This document shows positions 52,205 to 61,103 of a stretch of 64,000 nt of DNA, in pieces; position 1 is the first letter of the stretch, and each line of letters begins with the position of its first letter. The notes beneath the pieces were generated by a model. That model had not been told where the DNA came from, did no database searches, and saw only the letters and a list, made by a program, of their open reading frames with translations. The stretch lies in the NCBI RefSeq assembly GCF_019320115.1, contig NC_089591.1, forward strand, positions 57,970,078 through 58,034,077, written 5' to 3'. Origin of the DNA: Miscanthus floridulus. Taxonomy: Eukaryota; Streptophyta; Magnoliopsida; Poales; Poaceae. Made by a program: the position numbers and the translations under genes.

Positions 52205-54628
52205 ATGGCTCGCACCAAGAATATTGGTGGTGGCCCAGGTGAAGATGATCGGAGGCCCCCGCCTCGTCAGCCAGCCGGATCCAAGGGCAAATCAACCAAG
52301 CAAGTAACATCCAAGAAGCGGAAGTACCCCGACGCAGAGACAGCCAGAGCAGCAGCTGTTGCAGAGGCCGCAGAGCGTGCCGAGAGAGGTGGCACCCGCA
52401 GCGGAGTTGTCATTGCAGATCAGCCAGTTTCACCCGCAGTCAGAGCTGCGATTGAGGAGGTTGAGCGTCGTCATGGTAGTCCAGCAGGGACTGCCACGTT
52501 TGCAGGACGACGGGTTGCCATTGAGGAGGGTCCGTCAGCACAGCAGCAGCCTCCACCAGCAGAGCCTCGGCTAGCCCAGGAGACTCAGGAGAGTCAGGAG
52601 ACCGAGCCGGCACCTCAGCTACGCCGCTCGAGTCGTACCAGTGCTGCAGTTCCACCGAGGCCAGCTACACGGTGCAGGGGTTCACGCCCTCCGCCCAGAC
52701 CACAGGGTCCGCCTCTAGTGGTTCACCTTGACTTGAGGGCCGCTACAGCCAGGCAGGTTCAGCAGCTGCGGTTTGTTGAGTTTGAGGTTTGGTTCCCTCC
52801 GAGGAGGGATGAGAGAGCAGCTGAGGGGTTCTACACGCCACTGCAGGAGGATTTCTACAATGCATATCTAAACAGTGGGGCAGTGTTCAGATCACAGAGG
52901 GTCTGTCCGATAGAGTCCATTGTGGCAGCAGCCGGAGAGGGCATTCGACAATACTTGTCATATCTACCAGGACTGTCAGATCTGATTGGACGGACAGGGA
53001 TATATGTACCTTCTTGGGTTCGTCAGTTTTATGCCTCGCTCTACATCGATCCTCATCACAGATTCATTCACTTTGCCTTCAACGGCAAAGACTATAGAGT
53101 GACGAGTAGCAGGGCTAGAGAGATACTGAGACTACAGGAGCAGCCTGTAAGGATGCATGAGGTTTGCTATGGACATCAGGAGCCTCCCAGGCGTCCTCAT
53201 GGAGGGTTGGTGCCCCCTACAGACTTAGTGCGCCATTGCTTCAAGGAGCCGTTTGGTGAGGGGTCGAGCAAGAACCCCAGTGACTTGACTCCTACAGCGA
53301 GGATACTAGAGGCCATCATCAGGAGGACACTGCTTCCTAGGTTGGGATACAGGGAGGGCCTGACTCGCTTACAGCTCTGGCTTCTCAATGCCATCATGCA
53401 GATGACAGTGTTTGACATCTGGGACCTCTTTCTTTCAGAGATGGAGGATACTATAGCTGAGGGATTCAAGGGTCGCAGGCAGCTTCCCTATGCTCACTGG
53501 ATCACGTTCCTCATCCGCAGAGTTGTGATTGATAAGCCCCCTGGCATGATGGATGAGTATACAGGTGCCACTACAGAGTTCCCAACTTACAACCTGTCAC
53601 AGAGGATCAGACACGCCACTCCTCAGGCACCCAGTCAGCCTAGCCGTCGCCTCGATGTGCCAGAGTCTGCAGCTCAGCAGGATGAGATCATCAGAGGGAT
53701 TGCAGCCACTGAGGAGGAGGAGCTAGAGGCACAGCAGGGAGTGAGTGAGTACAGTGACAGCTCTGACGACGACTACCAGCCTATACCTCAGATGCCTCCA
53801 CGCAGACACGATGCAGAGGCCGGTAGCTCTAGTTCTGCTCCACCTGCTCCACAGACAGACCCCGCTCTCATTGCTATTCTTGAGCGGATGCAGCAGGATT
53901 AGACACGACAGGCACAGGAGACAGCTACAAACTTCGCACAGTTTCAGGCTCGTCAGGACGAGTTTCAGCGGCAGCAGCAGCTCCTTCAGCACCAGCAGTT
54001 ACTCATGCAGCAGCAGCTCATGGGATTCATGCAGCATGTAGTGACAGCCATTGGGATTCCACTGCCACAGACTTTGCCCTAGCTTGCACAGCCTCCTACC
54101 ACTTTGACGACTCCAGCAGTACAGCCCATCGGGCTTCAGAGTCAGGGACAGCCTCCAGCTCAGTTTACTTCACCTCCTGTACAGGTGTCCCAGTGGTTAG
54201 CTTCACCTGGTGTAGCCCCGCAGTTCACTCCTTATCACACGGGTTTCTCACCAGAGCAGACTTCCTCGCTATTCGTGCCTGAGTCGTCAGTCTCCAGGAG
54301 TCTTGGAGCATCATTCAGTGAGTTGACCGGCATGCCTACTCCGCCTCACATGCATACTGCCGGTCCGTCTACAGCAGCTCCAGCTATCATGACTACTCAA
54401 AGGCTCCCCTCGTCTGTCGCCTCGTCAGATCCTACGACAGACATACTTGCAGCTTCACAGGCAGCACAAGCCCTAGCTCAGACCTAGACCGCTTCAGCGA
54501 CACTTCCTGCTTCAGAGGGTCAGTCAGTTCAGAGCTCAGGGTCAGATGATGATGGCGCCCAGTTCCACCTTGCTCCACGTACTTCAGCGCCCGACTCGTC
54601 CGCTGCAGCCCCGCCGACCGACCCTTAG
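52205..54628 (+). pseudogene. Extra 3' ORF of the Copia element (plant transposon-protein-like), interrupted
   Basis: In one phase from ATG at 52205 (MARTKNIGGGPGEDDRRPPP) to TAG at 54626, about 807 codons, interrupted by TAG at 53900, 54080 and 54485. The basic, disordered N-terminus contains a KKRKYPD nuclear-signal-like string. The middle (about 52730-53560) is folded: FYTPLQEDFYNAYLNSG, WVRQFYASLYIDPHHRFIHF, YRVTSSRAREILRL. It resembles the plant-specific transposon/retrotransposon ORF domain that begins with an EFYanL-like motif. The tail is acidic and then Gln/Pro-rich (FQRQQQLLQHQQLLMQQQL). No transmembrane segments are visible, so an envelope role is unlikely despite the position. Function unknown. 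Confidence 0.75.
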
Positions 54629-54639
54629 GTTTTGGTGTT

Positions 54640-55125
54640 TGACGCCAAAGGGGGAGAGGGTTTGAGTATGTAGACTTAGGGGGAGCGAGTTTTAGGGGGA
54701 GCTAGTTATCTAGTATTAGCTTATTATATATATTTGGAGTTTTATTTGTGTGATACACTATTACTTATGCATTCGTGTGTTTTCTTTCATGCATACTATT
54801 ATATATACATGTGATAGTGCTATCTACATGATTGTGATATTTGACATGTGTGATCTCTACTTTGCTTTATCTATATGTCATATCACTTGTGGAATGCTCA
54901 TTTGCTTTTGCTTCCGCGTTTTTACTTCGAAGCAAATGAGCTTTGTTATTTGTACTCATGCTTAATTCATATCCTTTGAGTACATTGTGTTGGCTTGGGT
55001 CATATAAGCTTGACTAACTCTTTTGTTCTTATTGACAAAAGCTTATATGAACCAAGCCCGTCAAAAAACTCACTCCATAACATACTCGAGGTGGTATTGT
55101 CATCAATCACTAAAAAGGGGGAGAT
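54640..55125 (+). other. 3' untranslated region of the element, with purine tracts and hairpin
   Basis: AGGGGGAG occurs at about 54650, 54680 and 54694 and again at the true polypurine tract AAAAAGGGGGAGAT (55112-55125) abutting the right LTR. A 20-bp imperfect hairpin has arms 54992-55011 and 55039-55058 (19 of 20 paired). Confidence 0.75.
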
Positions 55126-56698
55126 TGAAAGCATCTAGGCCCCTAGTTGGATTTCGGTGATTAATGTCAATACAAGATTACTATGACTAACGTGTGTTTT
55201 GCAGAGGCAATTAAGTTAGGTCATGGTAATGGAGATCGATTGGGCAATCGAGGTTGTCATGCCCCTACGATGGAAATCGTTTCGGTTTTCAAAGGATGGA
55301 TGACAAGGTTAAGGATAACTAGTTCTAAGTGTCGATTGAAGTTGGAGAGACACTTAGAGTAGTTTAGGACTTTGTTTTTTCCTTTGGCCGTACTATGAAG
55401 GGGGGTATGAACGGGTAGCTTGACCTAGTTGAGTCTAGTGAGTTAGGTGTGGTGCACACTTGTTAAAACTAGCTCTAGGTAGCTCCTATGAATGCCTAAG
55501 ATCCTTTGGAGCAAACTTCATTCACATATGTTCGGAAGTTGGAAGTGAATGGAGGGTCAAATACTGACCGGACGCTGGCTCCGGTGCGACCGGACGCTGG
55601 CCGCAGGGTCCGGTCAGTTCATTTGACCGAGAAGATCAAGTCTGGTGTGACCGGACACTGGGAGGTCATGTGACCGGACGCTGAGGGCCAGCGTCCGGTC
55701 AACTCCAGTAAGGGTCCAGACTTGGAAAAGTGTGACCGGACACGTCCGGTCAGTGTGACCGGACCCTGAGTATCCTGTGTCCGGTCGTTTATAGTAAGCA
55801 TCCAAGAGCGACCGGACGCGTCCGGTCGGTACTGACCGGACCCTGACAGCGTCCGGTCATCACTTGAATGCTAGTTCGCGGGTTGAACTGACCGGAGCGT
55901 CCGGTCATCACGACCGGAGCGTCCGGTCATCCCGCAGAAGCTCATAACGGTTCGTTTTTTAGGCTGGCTTATAAATAGAAGCTCCACTCGTGAGTGGAGC
56001 ATCCTTTGCTCATTCCAACAGCTGAGAAACACGTTTGTGAGTGCCAAGAAGAGCAAGATCCTAGTGAGGTGTTTGTGATTTGAGAATCCAAGAGAGTAGC
56101 CTCACTAGCAAATCAAGAGTAGCAAAGTGTGCATCCATCTTCTCATTAGGCTTCGCGTGGTCAAGTGAGAGTTCGTGCTTGTTACTCTTGGTGATCGCCA
56201 TCACCTAGACGGCTTGGTGGTGATTGGGAGTTTGGTGTTCACCCGGCGGAGCTTGTGGGTGACCCAACTTAAGTTGTGAGCGGTTTTGGGTGATTCACCG
56301 CGACGGAGTGTCGAAGAATCAACCCGTAGAGAGCACTTGATCCTTGCGCGGATCAAGGGGGAGCTACACCCTTGCGCGGGTGCTCCAACGAGGACTAGTG
56401 GGGAGTGGCGACTCTCCGATACCTCGGCAAAACATCGCCGCGTTCCTTTCTCTCTCTACTTACTTTGAGCTCTTACTTTGAGTATTTACTTTGAGCAATT
56501 CAATACTTGTTTTACATCCATAGAATTGCTTGCTAGAGTAAGTTTGGAACATAGGTTGAGAGGTTGTTGTGCATTAGTTTGATACAAACACTTTTCTAGG
56601 CACAAGGGGTTAATTGGGCTATCCGAAGGATTTGATTATTGCAAGAGAATTTAGAATTAGCCCAATTCACCCCCCTCTTGGGCATCTTGATCCTTTCA
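55126..56698 (+). repeat. Right LTR (1573 bp)
   Basis: Nearly identical to the left LTR: 13 substitutions, all transitions, and two fewer C in the run near 56670. It ends CTTTCA at 56698 followed by the CAAAG duplication. Confidence 0.95.
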
Positions 56699-56703
56699 CA
56701 AAG

Positions 56704-56891
56704 TTTGACCACTTGTCTTATTTAAAAATTTATACAAAATATCACTTCTTTTGTTGTGTCTTGCTTTATTAACAAAAGTTTTTTTGAATTACTTAAATTT
56801 AACTATGTTTGTATAAATTTTTAAAATAAGACGAGTGATTAAATTTAGAGTTAAAAAAAGTTAAACGAATTATACTTTAAAACGGAGGGAG
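56704..56891. mobile_element. Stowaway-like MITE, right piece
   Basis: Starts TTTGACCACTTGTC and ends AAAACGGAGGGAG before TA (56892-56893). The end is inverted relative to 43395-43430. Rejoined across the Copia insertion, the MITE is about 0.23 kb. Confidence 0.85.
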
Positions 56892-56993
56892 TAATTGATA
56901 GTACTATTTTAAGTAGCATCAAGGAGCATCATCGTCAAGGAAAATGATTAAGGGATCAAGCTAAAAAAACTGATCAACCTTGGCGTCTACTTA

Positions 56994-57123
56994 GGTCCTA
57001 TTCGCTTATCTTATAATCCATACTTTTCAGTTTCTTTTTTCAGCCGAAACAGTATTTTTCTCTCACAACAAATCAGCCGAAAACAATATTTTGGCTTGTT
57101 TTTTCAGCGAAGCGAACGAGACC
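56994..57123. mobile_element. Short MITE with TTA duplication
   Basis: GGTCCTATTCGCTTATC at the left and GCGAACGAGACC at the right are inverted. TTA flanks both ends (56991-56993, 57124-57126). Core CAGTATTTTTCTCTCACA. Confidence 0.75.
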
Positions 57124-57224
57124 TTATTTCACACTTTAGGGCCGGCGAAAGAGGCTGTGACGCATCATTCAGCTGCAGTCCTGATCAGCTGGATCTTGGA
57201 CTAATGCGAGCTCCAGCTGTAGTC

Positions 57225-57345
57225 CCGGCTGTACTGTAAGCAATGCTGAAAAGCTATGGCTAAAAATATTATTCGCTGATTTATTGTGAGAAAAAACACT
57301 GTTTATACACTGAAATAGTACAACTCATAAGACAAACGAACAGAG
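57225..57345. mobile_element. Short MITE of the CTCTCA-core family, inverted
   Basis: The right end ACAAACGAACAGAGCC and the core TGTGAGAAAAAACACTG (minus orientation) match the family. The left limit is unclear. Confidence 0.5.
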
Positions 57346-57570
57346 CCATGAGCTGGCTGGATACTTACACATGTGGCTGGACGGTCCCAGATTTATGAAG
57401 GAATCAGTGAACTCATTCATGACATGCTCGTGCTGAGTACAGCTACAGGCTACAGCATACGTACTCCGGAAGAATGGTAATTCACACACACACACAGGGA
57501 GCGTCGCGCTCCAAGTTCTAGTCGCTGGATTATTACCGCAGTAGTTCCAGTATCTATGCATGCCTTTTGG

Positions 57571-57678
57571 ACTGTTCGGCTCATGGTTTTTGTGGCTGAT
57601 AAGCCGACTGATACAATTTTGTTGTAAGAGAAAAACATTGTACCTGATAAGCCGGGGTGATAAGTTCAAACAAATAGG
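57571..57678. mobile_element. Short MITE of the CTCTCA-core family, inverted
   Basis: ACTGTTCGGCTCATGG start, TAAGAGAAAAACATTGTACC core and CCGGGGTGATAAGTTC toward the end. Overlaps no gene. Confidence 0.5.
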
Positions 57679-57727
57679 ACGAAGATTTACACCGCCGATC
57701 ATACATTCATACTTGTTATCCGTCATG

Positions 57728-57883
57728 TTACCAAGGTATACCGAAATGGACGAACGGGGAACCAGTACACTGCTGCGGTGGCTCCATGCTGAACAAAACT
57801 AATGGGCCGTCTCCACAATCCAGAGTGTGCTGCACTTGCCTAGAATCATGGGCATCCACCACGAGCTGCTCATTTGGTGTACC
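57728..57883 (-). CDS. Orphan terminal exon candidate, protein not recognised
   Basis: A CTTGCAG acceptor at 57884-57890 leads into 51 codons starting GTPNEQLVVDAHDSRQ, containing LDCGDGPLVLFSMEPP, and ending FVHFGIPW then TAA. Composition is protein-like, unlike the surrounding AT-rich DNA. No upstream exon could be found between here and 61000, so this may be a relic or part of a captured gene. I do not recognise the family. Confidence 0.3.
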   Translation of the reverse strand, partial: GTPNEQLVVDAHDSRQVQHTLDCGDGPLVLFSMEPPQQCTGSPFVHFGIPW

Positions 57884-57960
57884 CTGCAAGCATGAAAGGG
57901 AAATGAATACAATTATGTTACTATTTTTTAAAAGAATTATGTTACTACTTTTTAAGACCA

Positions 57961-58083
57961 TGGCCTCATTTGCTAACTAGCTGAAAAACACTGTTCTAAT
58001 TGAATTGTTGGGAGAGAAAAACATTGTTCCGGCTAAAAAAAAAAGCCGAACAAGCCGAATATGAGGTAAGCCGAACAAGGCCA
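57961..58083. mobile_element. Short MITE of the CTCTCA-core family, inverted
   Basis: TGGCCTCATTTGCTAACTAG at the left and AGCCGAACAAGGCC at the right, with core GGGAGAGAAAAACATTGTTC. Confidence 0.6.
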
Positions 58084-58235
58084 TGCCTCTAAATAGACCG
58101 CTATAGCTTTTTATGGGGTCTGTTGCTATGATATTTCTAATTGTTCTGTTATAGCCGCTAATGGCACTTTAACTCCACTAAACACTGCTATTTGGCTTAC
58201 TCGTGAAATAATTTTAACAACACTAATCTATGCCT

Positions 58236-58376
58236 CTTTGTTCAGCCGGTTCGCTTGGTCGTAAACGATCGTAAATTTCTAGCCAGAACAGTATTTTTCT
58301 CTCACACCAAACCAGCTAGCAGTAATAATCCACGATCGTATACGATCATTTCAGCCCCAGCCGAACAGGCTGAACT
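58236..58376. mobile_element. Short MITE of the CTCTCA-core family
   Basis: TTGTTCAGCCGGTTCGCTTG at the left and CCGAACAGGCTGAAC at the right. It contains TCGTAAACGATCGTAAATTT and CAGTATTTTTCTCTCACA, as in the copy at 37510. It seems nested in an older repeat with CTATAGC strings (about 58095-58710). Confidence 0.7.
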
Positions 58377-59772
58377 GTCTTTACCTAATAAATGATGTGA
58401 CAAACCATTGAATAGTTATTGAATTGTTAATTGTTGAATGAATATGAATGGTCATAGTAGCTATGAGACTGTTTTAATGAATGTTAAATAATGGATTTAG
58501 AGATATGTTCTCCCAGTGCATGTATTTGAGTATTTGTGTTCATGAAATTTCTTTAGTTACATATTTATATCTACAAACAATTAAGGACTTTCATGTTTTT
58601 TTTTTTGTAAAAACACAAAATGAAATAGCCTTCACTATATTATGTTATAACTTTTTATAGCTTCTGGAGAAGGCTACCGCTAAATGGCTTAGCCCACTAT
58701 TTAAAACATTGTGACACGAAATAAGCAATTGCTTGAAAAAAAAAACTTTTAGCAAAACCATGGCATTCGTGCTCAATGATGAGTGCAGATCACACTAGCA
58801 GCATTCTAGTGATGATCCCAACTCCACATCTTGGAAAAAGCTATCCCCAAGTGCCCTTGAACAATAACATCACACACTATTTTCAATGTCAAGTTTTGTC
58901 TTCCAGGGTAATGGGGACTGATGTGGCCATGTAGGTGCGTGATATGATGGTCTCATCTAGATCTAGTTATCAAAATGAAATTTGGGCTGAGGTATGCAGT
59001 GTGTGATATGCTCCATACCCATACATGAATCATTCAAGAATTTCTTAACGGAAATGTGAATCTGGTGACATATATGATACCTGAAGGACAAAGATTGTAA
59101 CCTGTCATGCCAAACCTGTAGATTCGTAAAATGCTACAAGCAAACCACTACTGCAATAAAAACAAGACAATCTTTAGGAAACATGACCAAACAAAATTTA
59201 CTTATGATGTTAGACACCACATGAAAGTAAAAAAACGTTGGTACAATATGAGTGGCTTAAAAAAACAAGTTTTCTAGCTGTTGATTTGCTGTTCTGTTTG
59301 TTGGGGTAATCACAATCAAATAGCACTAGAAAGGTTGACAAACTTGAATATATACACAATAAAAGTGATAAAATGACCTAGGCATTATTGGCATTTTCTT
59401 ATATTTGTTCAACAAAGGATGTCTGAAACATTTCAACAGTCATGCTTAAGTAGCAAATATGTCACTGTTATAGTTAGGCGCTGAACATACAGGTGGTAGC
59501 AAAAGCATACATGAAGTAGTTGAAACTGAATGAAAAACATTAGTATACCAGACAAAAAATAGATTAATCACCTTACTCAACAACTTGTCATTTTAATAGC
59601 TATAAAAAAAATTTGAGCCTAAGGCTAAACAGTGATCTGAATAGGTTTAAAAACAGGATGAATAGCAAAGGTTATGAAAATATGGTCAGACATGAGAAGA
59701 AAATGAGCGTTATGATGAAAACAGTACAGGACAGACATACAAGGAAAGGAAGATACTGAACTCCCAAAATAA
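58377..59772. other. Intergenic, AT-rich, no gene recognised
   Basis: No coding frame or clear element termini apart from the possible older repeat ending near 58710. Confidence 0.5.
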
Positions 59773-60092
59773 ATGATTGTAAGAATATGCATTAGACTGA
59801 TCAGTAGAGGTAACAGCAAATGAGAGATAAGTCGTTTGGGCTTATTTGGCTTATAAGTAGAGGTAACAGCAAATGATTGTAAGAATATGCATTAGACTGA
59901 TTGTAAGAATATGCATTAGACTGATCAGTAGAGGTAACAGCAAATGAGCATTACGATGCGCCATGTTTGTTTGGGCTTATTTGGCTTATAAGTAGAGGTA
60001 ACAGCAAATGATTGTAAGAATATGCATTAGACTGATTGTAAGAATATGCATTAGACTGATCAGTAGAGGTAACAGCAAATGAGCATTACGAG
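59773..60092. repeat. Higher-order tandem repeat
   Basis: Three modules recur: a, TTGTAAGAATATGCATTAGA; b, CAGTAGAGGTAACAGCAAAT; and c, TTTGGGCTTATTTGGCTTAT. The order is a b c a a b c a a b, giving a compound unit of about 135 bp. Non-coding. Confidence 0.85.
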
Positions 60093-60834
60093 GATTCAGA
60101 AAAATATTGCTGCAGGGTGCTCACTCAGTCAAATGATTGCAAGTATGGGTGTTGGTCCTACATTCAATACAGACACAATGCAACTGAAGTAACAACTATT
60201 ATTCAGTGTTTACCACTGTCAAGGTGGACACTGAGGTTGGATGATTAGCTATTTAAACACACTTCAGGCATCCATAACTTTCTTTATTCTTTATGCAAGG
60301 AGGGGATTAGGTGACCATGGTTCAATAATGAAAACATAATTTGAGAAATGGAGCATACTGTAGCTAGTAGGTTGATGGATTGCAGAACTGACATCTGAAG
60401 CAGATGAAATGCAATTTCATGAGCAAAAATAGTTCAACACACTCAACAGGCTGAATTTTGTACAGTGATAAGGCAGCTATTGAGAGTAAGAAGAGTATGT
60501 TTACCTTAATATATTCAAACAGTAAAGACATAGTGTTTAGATGGCTCTAATGTTGAAATACTTGCTTTTTCAGTCCCACTCTCAACAGTTCTTCAAAATA
60601 GACTGACTGGCTCATTATGTGAAGAACCAATTGACAAGGTTGTCTAAACTAAAGGCAACCTTAAATTTCGTCTAGCTGTGATTCTAGAATTTCAGAAACA
60701 AACAAATAGCTCATATCCTTGTCATTACTGAAAATACTTAGATTAGCAAGGCTCCTTTCCATCAATTGCCCACACTCAATATAGACCACATGCAGTAGGA
60801 ACTCATTTCACAAAACATATTATTAAGTTACATG
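60093..60834. other. Intergenic, no gene recognised
   Basis: AT-rich sequence without recognisable elements. It forms the distal 3' flank of the DYW-type PPR gene. Confidence 0.5.
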
Positions 60835-61085
60835 TACCGACCAGTTCAGCCCAAAACCTTAAACTGATAGGGAAGGTGGGCAGTTCACTTTATACCTCAA
60901 CACTCACCTTATGCCTCTAACGTAGAATAAGAGCACTTAACAATTATTACTTTATTTAATTGCGCTAGCCATGATTCGAACTCGAGACCTCGGGTCTGAT
61001 ACCATATAGCACTGACCAGTTCAACCAAAAAGCTTAAGCTGATGGGGAAGGCGGACAATTCACTTTATATTTCAACACATGATAA
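60835..61085 (-). mobile_element. SINE-like repeat with flanking direct repeats
   Basis: On the minus strand GAGTTCGAATCATGG is a pol III B-box-like string downstream of TGGTATCAGACCCGAG (tRNA-like). Direct repeats of about 65 bp flank it (60840-60905 and 61013-61080), sharing GACCAGTTCA, CTTAA-CTGAT and CAATTCACTTTATA-type blocks. Confidence 0.5.
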
Positions 61086-61103
61086 TCCCAAACGGTTACC
61101 CAA

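Larger units (their letters stand above)
43441..56698 (+). mobile_element. Copia LTR retrotransposon, 13.3 kb, SIRE-like layout with extra 3' ORF
   Basis: Starts TGAAAG and ends CTTTCA. It is flanked by the 5-bp duplication CAAAG (43436-43440 and 56699-56703). LTRs are 43441-45015 and 55126-56698. A tRNA-Met-type primer site lies right after the left LTR and a purine tract right before the right LTR. The order protease, integrase, reverse transcriptase, RNase H is Copia-type. The element is unusually long because 4.4 kb separate the RNase H end (50695) from the right LTR. This stretch holds an LTR-like repeat array, a leader and an extra reading frame. The LTRs differ at 13 positions plus a 2-bp length change (counted by eye), so insertion is recent. 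The coding regions are nevertheless interrupted. Confidence 0.95.

Noticed and set aside
52205..54628. Extra ORF as a retroviral-type envelope
   Set aside because: No signal peptide, transmembrane segment or Cys/glycosylation pattern is visible. The sequence looks nuclear and disordered with one plant transposon-type domain.
59773..60092. CRISPR-like alternation of repeats and spacers
   Set aside because: Modules are themselves repeated without unique spacers, and the DNA is a plant nuclear genome.
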